A stretch of 6,816 nt of DNA from RUG754 sp041856085 (GTDB lineage: Bacteria > Bacillota > Clostridia > Peptostreptococcales > Anaerovoracaceae), in assembly GCA_041856085.1 (NCBI GenBank), contig JBHAFL010000061.1, forward strand, positions 1 through 6,816. Reading direction: 5' to 3'. Position 1 is the first letter of the stretch. Each line of letters begins with the position of its first letter. Both the position numbers and the translations under genes were made by a program. Below the pieces are notes generated by a model, which was given only the letters and a program-made list of their open reading frames with translations, searched no databases and had not been told where the DNA came from. This document shows, one piece after another, positions 1-6,662 of this stretch.

Positions 1-2
1 CA

Positions 3-113
3 TATCTGAGCGATTAGTGCTGCTGCGCTTTGCTTTCGCAGCGAGGCTATAACTCTCGGTGAAGCGAGCGACGGGAAAATTCGGTTCTCGTCAAAACTCG
101 CTACGCTCAGATA
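3..113. repeat. Palindromic intergenic repeat, copy 1 (complete)
   Basis: The element is bounded by a perfect 10-base terminal inverted repeat, TATCTGAGCG at 3-12 and CGCTCAGATA at 104-113. Inside it are a hairpin 22-27/37-42 (GCTGCG/CGCAGC) and a longer two-part hairpin, AGCGAG/CTCGCT at 63-68/97-102 enclosing GACGGGAA/TTCTCGTC at 70-77/85-92 (8 pairs, one G-U). The whole could fold as a closing stem carrying two hairpin arms. A related sequence begins at 6753 in the same orientation, so it is a repeat rather than a chance palindrome. It has no coding capacity. Its size and terminal repeats fit a MITE or a REP/BIME-like element; no target-site duplication is evident and I cannot name a family. 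Confidence 0.72.
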
Positions 114-126
114 GTTTATGTTATTG

Positions 127-132
127 TATAAT
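127..132 (+). promoter_or_regulatory. Possible -10 box upstream of the oxidoreductase gene
   Basis: A perfect TATAAT lies 13 bases after the right end of the palindromic repeat. No good -35 hexamer is found at 16-18 bases upstream, where the right terminal repeat sits, and there is no TGn extension. If used, transcription would start near 139, inside the GGAGG at 136-140, so it would serve the oxidoreductase gene at 284 better than the short reading frame at 148. It may equally be chance in an AT-rich stretch. Confidence 0.3.
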
Positions 133-147
133 TTTGGAGGACGAAGT

Positions 148-228
148 ATGAAATACGGACCGATAGAATTTAAGGATAAAAAAGGCAGAAGCGTAACATT
201 GAGAAACTTTCGAAAAATATGCGGTTAG
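148..228 (+). pseudogene. Start of a GNAT-like acetyltransferase, truncated (26 codons)
   Basis: An ATG at 148 is preceded by a strong GGAGG (136-140, 7-base spacing) and opens a 26-codon frame ending at TAG 226-228. The first 20 residues, with IEFKDKKGRSVTLRN, resemble the first strand of GNAT acetyltransferases, where a 'lkdGr.vtLRna' pattern is common. After LRN the resemblance stops and the frame soon closes. I infer the surviving 5' end of a decayed or interrupted acetyltransferase gene rather than a functional peptide. The resemblance is from memory of the family and is short, so it could be chance, and a real small protein or leader peptide is not excluded. Confidence 0.35.
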
Positions 229-283
229 GCGGCTGAACAGGTCAGATATTCCTAAAACATATAACCTGCACAAGGGGAATTGA
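203..283 (+). pseudogene. Second GNAT-like N-terminal fragment in another frame
   Basis: A reading frame different from that of the 148 fragment runs from after the stop at 200-202 to the TGA at 281-283, directly before the ATG of the next gene. It encodes VRRLNRSDIPKTYNLHKGN, which resembles the 'iR.L..sDi..vy.L.kgN' opening of a common group of clostridial GNAT proteins. It has no start codon of its own with a ribosome site and is cut off after 26 residues. With the neighbouring fragment it suggests acetyltransferase debris joined by a deletion near 205. The TGA-ATG junction also shows that the downstream gene cannot extend upstream in frame. Confidence 0.33.
272..277 (+). promoter_or_regulatory. 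Ribosome binding site of the oxidoreductase gene
   Basis: AAGGGG lies 6 bases before ATG 284. Together with the in-frame stop TGA at 281-283 it fixes the start of the gene. Confidence 0.75.
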
Positions 284-1369
284 ATGGGCAAAATTGATGT
301 GAAAAGTGAATTTTTTGATATAGTTATTATCGGCGCGGGACCGGCGGGCTCCACCTTTGCAAGGGAAGTAGCGGCTAAAAACCTTAAGACGGCGATTATC
401 GATGCTCAGAGCATAGGAGCGAAAAAGCCATGCGGCGGGCTGCTCGCACCCGACGCACAGAAGCTGATGGCAGGATATGATTTCGTGCTTCCGAAAGAGG
501 TATTGTCGGACCCGCAGATTTTTTCCGTCAGAACAATAGATTTAGAGAGAAAAATCGAGAGATTTTACCAGCGATACTATCTTAATATGGACAGATATAA
601 GTTTGACAGCTATCTTCTTTCGCTGGTACCGGAGAGCGTCAAGCGGATAAACGGCAGAGCTCTTAAAATATCCGAAATAAACCTCGACGGTCAAAATATC
701 TTTTCGCTGGAATTAAAAACCGAAAACGGCGACGTCATAAGCATATCGTCAAAATATGTAGTAGGTGCGGACGGCGCCGCTTCAATCGTTCGAAAAACTT
801 TTTACAAGGCTCCGATATTAAGATATGTGGCGATTCAATCGTGGTTCAAGCTCGATATGCCACCAAAAACGTATTACTCCTGCATATTCGACGAAAAAAC
901 AAGCGAAAGCTGCTCGTGGACAATACATAAGGACGAATACCTTATATACGGGGGCTGTTTCAAGCTGAAAAATTCCAGAGAGGAATTTTATAGGCAAAAA
1001 GAGAGACTGTCCGAATATCTTAAATATGATTTGGGCGAGCCGATAAAAACCGAGGCTTGCCTCGTGTGCAGCCCGAGGAGAATGAAAGACTTTGTCACAG
1101 GTGAAGACGGCGTATGGCTGATTGGCGAGGCGGCGGGCTTCATAAGCGCGAGCTCGCTCGAGGGAATAAGCTCGGCAATCAGAAGCGGGAGTATGCTCGC
1201 GCGCGCATTTATGGAGTGCGACGACAAGTCCGGAATAAGCAAAAAATATAACAGACTCGCTTTTTCACTTAAACTTAAGCTTTTGGCAAAGGTAATTAAG
1301 CACAAAATTATTTTCACGCCTTTTTTAAGGCAAATCGTGATGAAGAGCGGCATACGGTCTATAAAATAA
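284..1369 (+). CDS. cbrA: CbrA-like FAD-dependent oxidoreductase (geranylgeranyl reductase-like)
   Basis: A 361-residue flavoprotein of the geranylgeranyl reductase-like branch of FAD oxidoreductases. The dinucleotide-binding motif GAGPAG is at residues 17-22, with D40 at the end of the second strand where the ribose is bound; PCGG is at 49-52, the second FAD motif GADGAAS at 161-167 and the third GEAAGF at 281-286 (Glu where many relatives have Asp). The pattern KPCGGLLAPDAQ, the YYSCIFD segment and GEAAGFISASSLEGIS match what I recall of Escherichia coli CbrA (about 354 residues) over nearly the full length, so it looks complete. E. coli CbrA is a CreB-regulated gene linked to colicin M resistance, with unproven chemistry; an isoprenoid or envelope-lipid substrate is inference. 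The C-terminal 40 residues are basic and could touch the membrane; no transmembrane helix or signal peptide is seen. No terminator follows, so read-through into addA is possible. FAD-fold assignment is firm, the CbrA name is by homology only. Confidence 0.88.
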   Translation: MGKIDVKSEFFDIVIIGAGPAGSTFAREVAAKNLKTAIIDAQSIGAKKPCGGLLAPDAQKLMAGYDFVLPKEVLSDPQIFSVRTIDLERKIERFYQRYYLNMDRYKFDSYLLSLVPESVKRINGRALKISEINLDGQNIFSLELKTENGDVISISSKYVVGADGAASIVRKTFYKAPILRYVAIQSWFKLDMPPKTYYSCIFDEKTSESCSWTIHKDEYLIYGGCFKLKNSREEFYRQKERLSEYLKYDLGEPIKTEACLVCSPRRMKDFVTGEDGVWLIGEAAGFISASSLEGISSAIRSGSMLARAFMECDDKSGISKKYNRLAFSLKLKLLAKVIKHKIIFTPFLRQIVMKSGIRSIK

Positions 1370-1403
1370 GCCTGAGCGCTTAGAAAGGCGGGAGAATTGA
1401 AAC

Positions 1404-1429
1404 CTTATGCGAGACGCAGTCCGCATAAG
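1404..1429. other. Hairpin in the spacer before addA
   Basis: A perfect 8-base inverted repeat, CTTATGCG (1404-1411) and CGCATAAG (1422-1429), encloses a further GAC/GTC stem (1413-1415/1419-1421) with one bulged A and a three-base loop. No T-run follows, so it is not an intrinsic terminator. It lies 28 bases before the addA start and contains the alternative ATG at 1407. It may protect the 3' end of the upstream message, influence addA translation, or be a small repeat. Confidence 0.5.
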
Positions 1430-1440
1430 CAGAAACGGGA

Positions 1441-1447
1441 AGAGGAG
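1441..1447 (+). promoter_or_regulatory. Ribosome binding site deciding the addA start
   Basis: AGAGGAG lies 10 bases before ATG 1458. The in-frame ATG at 1407 has only a distant GGGAG (12-base spacing), sits in a hairpin, and would add 17 basic residues (RISRNGKRRR) absent from the usual AddA start, which opens with 'W.T..Q..AI'. Confidence 0.75.
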
Positions 1448-1457
1448 ACGCGTAATT

Positions 1458-4400
1458 ATGAAATGGACCGAAAAGCAGGCGGCAGCCATAAACAATAGAG
1501 GAAAAAATCTTATGGTCGCTGCGGCAGCCGGCTCAGGCAAGACCGCCGTCTTGGTTGAGCGCATTAAACAGCTTATAATATCGGAGGGCTGTCCTATAGA
1601 CAGAATGCTCGTGGTTACCTTTACAAACGCTGCGGCGAGCGAAATGAAAACCAAGATTGAGACGGCGATAATAAGCGAAATTTCAAGGCTCAGCGAGACT
1701 AAGAACAGCGAAGACAACGAGGACTGCGAAAGCGTTAAAATAGTTGGAAACGGCAAGAACCGCGAAAACACAAAAACGATAGTACATCTTAAAAAGCAGT
1801 TAGACCTGCTGCCTTTTGCCAACATAAGCACTTTTCACGCTTTCGCAATGGAGGTAATAAGAAAATATTTTCATATACCGGATTTGGAGCCTGACTTCAA
1901 AATCTGCGATGAGGCGCGCAGGTCAATCCTATTCGCTAAAGCGATGGACGAGCTTATGGCTTCGGAATATGAAAAAAGTGAGCCTGAGTTTTATAAATTT
2001 CTTGACAAGTTCTCGGGAGACAGAAACGACGATAACGTCAGAAGCATGATTGCGAGCGTTTACGGCAGAATGGAAGCTCTGCCCGAACCCTATCTTTGGC
2101 TTAAGAAATCCGTTGACTTTAGCGCTATTGATGAAGAGGGCTTTAAGGCAAGCTCTGTGATGGCATCGTTTCTTGATATGGCGGCAGCTGCCGTTAAGGA
2201 CTCGCTTGATAACCTTATAAGTGCGGCGGAGTTAATTGACGGGGAAGCCTTAGGCATTGCGGCGGAGCTTTACAAAGCCGACAGGGCGCAGATAAGCGCG
2301 GTATTGGAAGCGTTTAGAAGCGGGGACTTCGAGCAGGCGGGGACAGCGGTATGCGAGTTCCGCCTAAAAAGGCTGGACAGCGCGGCGTTTAATCCTAAGA
2401 AGAATCCTACAGTCGATGAAATCAGGCTCGGCGAGATTAAGGCTGTGTATTCGGCAGCAAGGGACGGAGCTAAAAAAGTTGTAAACGCCCTAAAGGAAGC
2501 ATACTTCGAAAACAGCCTCGAAGAGACCGTCAGAAATATAAACGACACTTATGACGACATAGCGTATTTGGCTAAGCTCGTTAAAAAATTCGACGATATT
2601 TTTTCCTCGATGAAGAGGGAAAAAGGGCTTATGGATTTTAGCGATATAGAGCATTTCGCGTATGAAATCCTAAAAGATGAAAAGGCGGCGAACCACTATA
2701 GAGAGAGGTTCAACTATATCTTTGTGGACGAATATCAGGATTCCAATGTGGTACAGGAGGAGCTGATTAAGCGCATAGTGAGAGACGACAATCTGTTCAC
2801 CGTAGGCGATATTAAGCAGAGCATATACCATTTCAGACTCGCTGAGCCCGAAATATTCCGAGGTCGCTATGAAGAATACAAAAACACGGACGGTCCGTCC
2901 GAAAAAATAGACCTGAATCTCAATTTCAGATCGAAGTCGGGGATTATATCGTTCATAAACGCTATTTTTGCCGAGCTGATGGAGGGCTACGACGAAGACG
3001 CGAGGCTGTATGCCGGAGATGAGCACGCCGAAAAAAACGGGTTCAGCCCGAGGCTATACCTTTGCGGCAGCACTTGGGCAGACTCGCCCGAGGTTGACGA
3101 CGAAATAAAGCTTCTGCAAAAAACCGAAAAGGAAGCCCTGATGACCGTAGGAATAATAAAAGAATATCTCGGCAGCGAGATTTTTGATTCCAAGCAAAAT
3201 TGTGAGAGAAAGCTTAACCTCAGAGATATTGTGATTCTGATGAGGGGAATCAAGGGATATGGCGACCTCTTTTACAAGGTGCTTATGGAAAACGATATTC
3301 CGGCGTTTGTAGACGATAACGAGGGATATTTTGACACCATAGAAATCAATACTATGCTCGCGCTCCTCAGTCTGCTCGACAACTGCAAGCAGGATATACC
3401 GCTCATCACGGTTATGAGGTCGGAGATATTCGGATTCACGGTTTCGGAGCTTGCCGAGATAAGGATAGCCGGAGAAAGCAAAAAATATTACGAGGCACTG
3501 TACGAATATTCTCAGGCGGGGGCTGACGAAACGCTGCGGGATAAATGTAGCGCTTCTTTGGCTTTCATCGCAAAATGGCAAAAAATCGCCTTGCTTATGC
3601 CAATAGAGGAGCTGATTTGGGAGCTGCTTCTTGAGACCGGCTTCTATATTGCTATGGGAGCCATGCCGGGAGGAGCCCTCAGGCAGGCTAATCTGAGGGT
3701 GCTTGTAGATAAGGCGTTCAGCTATCGTATGTCGCAGGAAGAGGGTCTGTACGGCTTCATCACATACATTGAAAAGCTGAGAGAAAACGGAGTGAGAATG
3801 GGACAGGCCGCTATGGTAAGCGAAGAAGACGAAACTGTCAGGATAATGACTATTCACCATTCAAAGGGTCTTGAGTTCCCTATGGTAATAATCGCCGGAT
3901 ACACGCGAAAACTGAATTATTCGAGAGGCTCGAGATATCTTTCTATCCATAAGGATACAGGCATAGGGCTGCCTAATGTCAACCCCGAAGAAAGCTGGTA
4001 CAGAAAGACTTTTTTACAGAAGCTGACCGCGAATATAATAAACCGCGAGGAAGTGGAGGAGGAGAAAAGAGTGCTGTACGTCGCTATGACGAGAGCTAAG
4101 GATATACTGATTATGACCGGCACTGTCGACGACTTCGATGAATATCTTGTAGAAGCGAAATACAGGGCTAAGAGCGGCAGCTCATATTTTTCGATGACTG
4201 CGGGCACGATATTCTCAGAGCGAAGCAGGGTTATATTCGTATCCGACGAGCAGCTCCAAAAAACAAGGAGAATAAGGGCAAAAAATATCAAAAGAGCGCT
4301 CAGATTGATTGAAGAGGAGCACGGAGAGGCTGACGAGAGAACACGGGAAATTATGTCGTTTTCCTATCCGTTTGCCGCGGAGCAAAATACCAAATCAAAA

Positions 4401-5012
4401 TATTCAGTAAGCGAAATAAACGACAGAGAATACGAGAAAAGCATACCTGATATAAGCGATATAAGCTTGCCGCCGACCTTAATCAGAAAAAAGAAGCTCA
4501 ACGCCGCCGAGATAGGAACCGTTATGCACCTCGTATTCGAGAAAATCGATTTTAGAAGAGCCGGAGAATCGGGATATATAGATACTCTTATATATGAGCT
4601 GACGGAGAAAGAATTCATTACGCCGGAGGAAGCGGAGCAAATCGACAAAGATAAAATCTCCGTCATGGTGAGCTCTGAGCTCGGAAAAAGAATGGCGGAG
4701 GCTCAAAGAAACGGTAAGCTGCACAGAGAAAAACCGTTTAACCTTTTGACCGAGATTGACGGGGACGGAGTTGAAGTCCTCGTGCAGGGAGTGATTGACT
4801 GCTTCTTTTTCGAGCGGGGAGAGGAAAGCGTCGAGCATATTATACTCGTAGACTATAAGACGACGGCAATTACAGACGGAGATCTGCTAAAAAAAAGATA
4901 CGAGAGACAGCTCGGCATTTATGAAGAAGCCTTGACGGAAGCATACGGACTCAAGGTAAAGGAAGTCTATCTTTACCTGACAAACACCGGCGAAGCCGTC
5001 AAAATATCATAA
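1458..5012 (+). CDS. addA: ATP-dependent helicase/nuclease subunit A (AddA)
   Basis: A 1184-residue UvrD/Rep-type superfamily 1A helicase fused to a RecB-type nuclease, the AddA subunit of AddAB that resects double-strand breaks for RecA. Helicase motifs in order: Q motif with Q7; Walker A AAAAGSGKT at 21-29 (K28); TFTNAAA 54-60; STFHAFA 124-130; Walker B VDEYQD 423-428; VGDIKQSIYHFR from 449; LNFRS 488-492; TIHHSKGLEF 798-807; VLYVAMTRAK 872-881 (R879). The C-terminal nuclease has H1024, D1114 (GVID), D1132 and K1134 (LVDYKT), and the Q1151/Y1155 motif QLGIY, so helicase and nuclease both look active. The length is slightly under the 1230 or so of the Bacillus subtilis protein. A polar insert at about 80-106 looks lineage-specific. 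The partner addB, which usually lies directly upstream, is replaced here by the flavoprotein gene. The start is chosen from the Shine-Dalgarno site and the family N-terminus. Confidence 0.96.
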   Translation: MKWTEKQAAAINNRGKNLMVAAAAGSGKTAVLVERIKQLIISEGCPIDRMLVVTFTNAAASEMKTKIETAIISEISRLSETKNSEDNEDCESVKIVGNGKNRENTKTIVHLKKQLDLLPFANISTFHAFAMEVIRKYFHIPDLEPDFKICDEARRSILFAKAMDELMASEYEKSEPEFYKFLDKFSGDRNDDNVRSMIASVYGRMEALPEPYLWLKKSVDFSAIDEEGFKASSVMASFLDMAAAAVKDSLDNLISAAELIDGEALGIAAELYKADRAQISAVLEAFRSGDFEQAGTAVCEFRLKRLDSAAFNPKKNPTVDEIRLGEIKAVYSAARDGAKKVVNALKEAYFENSLEETVRNINDTYDDIAYLAKLVKKFDDIFSSMKREKGLMDFSDIEHFAYEILKDEKAANHYRERFNYIFVDEYQDSNVVQEELIKRIVRDDNLFTVGDIKQSIYHFRLAEPEIFRGRYEEYKNTDGPSEKIDLNLNFRSKSGIISFINAIFAELMEGYDEDARLYAGDEHAEKNGFSPRLYLCGSTWADSPEVDDEIKLLQKTEKEALMTVGIIKEYLGSEIFDSKQNCERKLNLRDIVILMRGIKGYGDLFYKVLMENDIPAFVDDNEGYFDTIEINTMLALLSLLDNCKQDIPLITVMRSEIFGFTVSELAEIRIAGESKKYYEALYEYSQAGADETLRDKCSASLAFIAKWQKIALLMPIEELIWELLLETGFYIAMGAMPGGALRQANLRVLVDKAFSYRMSQEEGLYGFITYIEKLRENGVRMGQAAMVSEEDETVRIMTIHHSKGLEFPMVIIAGYTRKLNYSRGSRYLSIHKDTGIGLPNVNPEESWYRKTFLQKLTANIINREEVEEEKRVLYVAMTRAKDILIMTGTVDDFDEYLVEAKYRAKSGSSYFSMTAGTIFSERSRVIFVSDEQLQKTRRIRAKNIKRALRLIEEEHGEADERTREIMSFSYPFAAEQNTKSKYSVSEINDREYEKSIPDISDISLPPTLIRKKKLNAAEIGTVMHLVFEKIDFRRAGESGYIDTLIYELTEKEFITPEEAEQIDKDKISVMVSSELGKRMAEAQRNGKLHREKPFNLLTEIDGDGVEVLVQGVIDCFFFERGEESVEHIILVDYKTTAITDGDLLKKRYERQLGIYEEALTEAYGLKVKEVYLYLTNTGEAVKIS

Positions 5013-5016
5013 TATA

Positions 5017-5044
5017 CGTGCTTGCCGTTCGTCGGAAGAGCACG
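5017..5044. other. Hairpin just after addA
   Basis: CGTGCT (5017-5022) pairs with AGCACG (5039-5044), and CCG/CGG (5025-5027/5033-5035) forms an inner stem. It begins 4 bases after the addA stop. There is no following T-run; instead comes a tandem 8-base repeat GCACGGGG (5040-5047 and 5048-5055). It is therefore a weak terminator candidate or a 3'-end protecting structure. Confidence 0.35.
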
Positions 5045-5109
5045 GGGGCACGGGGCAAAAAATTGTTTGAAAAAATAAACACTCAAAGCGCACCCGTGAA
5101 GTGTTGACA

Positions 5110-5139
5110 TTGACATCTCTTAGTGTTAAAACTTATTAT
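5110..5139 (+). promoter_or_regulatory. Sigma-70 type promoter of gdhA
   Basis: A perfect -35 box TTGACA (5110-5115) and a -10 box TATTAT (5134-5139, five of six consensus bases) are separated by 18 bases. A second TTGACA directly upstream at 5104-5109 is too far from the -10 to be used with it. Transcription would start near 5146, leaving a leader of about 78 bases before the ATG. This is the best promoter in the window and implies that gdhA is transcribed apart from addA. Confidence 0.68.
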
Positions 5140-5145
5140 AGACGA

Positions 5146-5167
5146 GATTGTTTTGCAAATAACAATC
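5146..5167. promoter_or_regulatory. Inverted repeat at the gdhA transcription start
   Basis: GATTGTT (5146-5152) and AACAATC (5161-5167) form a perfect 7-base inverted repeat around an 8-base spacer. It starts about 7 bases after the -10 box, so it covers the predicted start site and first bases of the transcript. It could be an operator for a repressor or a 5' stem-loop stabilising the mRNA. The symmetry is seen; the role is inferred. Confidence 0.45.
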
Positions 5168-5210
5168 CCCTAAAAAAGCTCTAAAAAATTTATTATACTT
5201 AAATGAGAAA

Positions 5211-5216
5211 AAGGAG
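5211..5216 (+). promoter_or_regulatory. Ribosome binding site deciding the gdhA start
   Basis: AAGGAG lies 7 bases before ATG 5224. The alternative in-frame ATG at 5203 would read this site as codons and add MRKRRRV, which is not part of the family; it also has no ribosome site of its own. Confidence 0.82.
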
Positions 5217-5223
5217 AAGAGTA

Positions 5224-6573
5224 ATGGCTACTTACGTAGAAAGAGTTATCGAACAGTGCAAGAAAAACAACCCGGGAGAAGCCGAATTCCACCAGACAGT
5301 TGAAGAAGTATTGACTTCGCTTGCGCCTGTAATGGACGCACATCCCGAATATGAAAAAGCGGGATTGCTCGAAAGATTAGTTGAACCCGAAAGAGGAATC
5401 ACATTCAGAGTAGTCTGGGTGGACGACAACGGTAAGGTTCAGGTAAACAAAGGTTACAGATACCAGTTCAACTCTGCGATCGGACCATACAAGGGCGGAT
5501 TAAGATTCGCACCTAACGTATATCCGGGAATCATTAAATTCTTAGGCTTCGAGCAGATCTTCAAGAATTCCCTCACAGGTCTTCCAATCGGCGGAGGCAA
5601 GGGCGGAGCCGACTTCGACCCTAACGGCAAATCCGACGGAGAAATTATGAGATTCTGTCAGGCATACATGACTGAGCTTTATAGACATATCGGCCCTGAA
5701 ACCGATATCCCTGCGGGAGATCTCGGCGTAGGAGCGAGAGAAATCGGCTATATGTTCGGACAGTATAAGAGAATCGTTGACAGATTCGACGGAGGAACTC
5801 TTACAGGTAAGGGACTCTCCTACGGAGGCTGCCTCGGCAGAACGGAAGCTACAGGCTTCGGTATCGTTTGGTACGCTGAAGAAATGTTAAAAGCTAACGG
5901 CGAAGAAATCAAGGGTAAAGACGTAGTCATATCGGGCTTCGGTAACGTTGCATGGGGGACAGCTTGGAAGCTCCAGCAGCTCGGCGCCAATCTTATCGCA
6001 TTCTCAGGACCGGACGGATATATCTATGATCCGGACGGAATCAACACACAGGAAAAATTAGACGCAATGCTCGCGCTTCGCGCGTCCGGCAAGAACATCT
6101 GCGCACCTTATGCAGAGCAGTTCCCTAACGCTACATTCTACCCGGGACAGAAGCCGTGGGGAGTTAAAGCGGATCTCTATATTCCTTGCGCTACCCAAAA
6201 CGAAGTTCAGATGGAAGACGTTAAGAACATCGTTGCCAACGGCGCTAAGTTCTACTGCGAGGGAGCTAATATGCCTACTACGAACGAGGGACTTGAGTAT
6301 CTTCAGGAGCATGGCGTTATCGTAGGACCTGCTAAGGCTGCAAACGCCGGTGGAGTTGCGACCTCCTGCATCGAAATGGGACAGAATGCAGGACACACCG
6401 TATATCAGCACGAGGACGTATATGAACAGCTGCACCAGATTATGGTTAACATACATAAGGCATGTCAGGACGCTTCCATAAAATACTACGGCAAGTATGA
6501 CCTTGTTAAAGGCGCTAACATCGCAGGCTTCGCAAGAGTTGCAGAAGCTATGATGGCACAGGGCATGGTATAA
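5224..6573 (+). CDS. gdhA: Glutamate dehydrogenase, hexameric class, probably NAD-specific
   Basis: A 449-residue enzyme interconverting glutamate and 2-oxoglutarate plus ammonia, the same length as the Clostridium symbiosum enzyme and numbered one higher. Substrate and catalytic residues are present: K90 (GPYKGGLRF), K114, K126 (PIGGGKGG), D166 (PAGDLGVG) and S381. The C-terminal half carries the coenzyme fold with GFGNVAWG at 238-245. After the second strand it reads SGPDGYIYDP, and F239, P263 and D264 match C. symbiosum F238, P262 and D263, residues tied to NAD rather than NADP use; NADP enzymes such as E. coli GdhA have a Ser-rich loop there. A catabolic NAD role in amino acid fermentation is inferred, though automatic pipelines often label the family NADP-specific. 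It is cytosolic and homohexameric by family. Its own promoter and strong terminator make it a single-gene unit, and its smooth codon choice suggests high expression. Confidence 0.97.
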   Translation: MATYVERVIEQCKKNNPGEAEFHQTVEEVLTSLAPVMDAHPEYEKAGLLERLVEPERGITFRVVWVDDNGKVQVNKGYRYQFNSAIGPYKGGLRFAPNVYPGIIKFLGFEQIFKNSLTGLPIGGGKGGADFDPNGKSDGEIMRFCQAYMTELYRHIGPETDIPAGDLGVGAREIGYMFGQYKRIVDRFDGGTLTGKGLSYGGCLGRTEATGFGIVWYAEEMLKANGEEIKGKDVVISGFGNVAWGTAWKLQQLGANLIAFSGPDGYIYDPDGINTQEKLDAMLALRASGKNICAPYAEQFPNATFYPGQKPWGVKADLYIPCATQNEVQMEDVKNIVANGAKFYCEGANMPTTNEGLEYLQEHGVIVGPAKAANAGGVATSCIEMGQNAGHTVYQHEDVYEQLHQIMVNIHKACQDASIKYYGKYDLVKGANIAGFARVAEAMMAQGMV

Positions 6574-6602
6574 GGTATAAACCGAAAATTAATAAAAAAT
6601 CG

Positions 6603-6631
6603 AGAACCCGCAGATTTGTGGGTTCTTTTTT
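6603..6631 (+). terminator. Intrinsic terminator of gdhA
   Basis: AGAACCCGCA (6603-6612) pairs with TGTGGGTTCT (6617-6626) in a 10-pair stem with one G-U pair and a GATT loop, followed by a T-run to 6631. It starts 30 bases after the gdhA stop. The A-run just upstream could give weak termination on the other strand too. Confidence 0.92.
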
Positions 6632-6662
6632 AACATGATTGTCATTATACGTAGATTATATC

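Noticed and set aside
1..120. CRISPR array or tRNA in the folded region at the left end.
   Set aside because: No regularly spaced direct repeats, and no tRNA arm consensus or CCA end; the pairing is explained by the palindromic element.
1372..1383. CTGAGCGCTTAG after the oxidoreductase gene resembles CTGAGCGATTAG in the palindromic repeat (11 of 12 bases).
   Set aside because: The likeness ends there: no TAT before it, no matching internal blocks and no right-hand inverted repeat, so a third repeat copy cannot be supported.
1407..1457. N-terminal extension of AddA by 17 residues from ATG 1407.
   Set aside because: Poor ribosome site, start inside a hairpin, residues foreign to the family, and a much better site before ATG 1458.
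1325..1831. Minus-strand frame of 168 codons with hydrophobic stretches.
   Set aside because: It overlaps the ends of two clear genes; the hydrophobicity comes from reading Glu/Lys-rich codons in reverse complement.
3054..3860. A 268-codon open frame on the minus strand within addA.
   Set aside because: It is the antisense of well-conserved helicase motifs, has no family-like features, and no ribosome site was seen.
5168..5210. TATACT (5194-5199) as a second gdhA promoter.
   Set aside because: No -35 box at suitable spacing; the region is simply rich in A and T.
5203..5223. Start of gdhA at ATG 5203 adding MRKRRRV.
   Set aside because: The extra codons are the Shine-Dalgarno region itself, and the C. 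symbiosum enzyme has the same length when starting at 5224.
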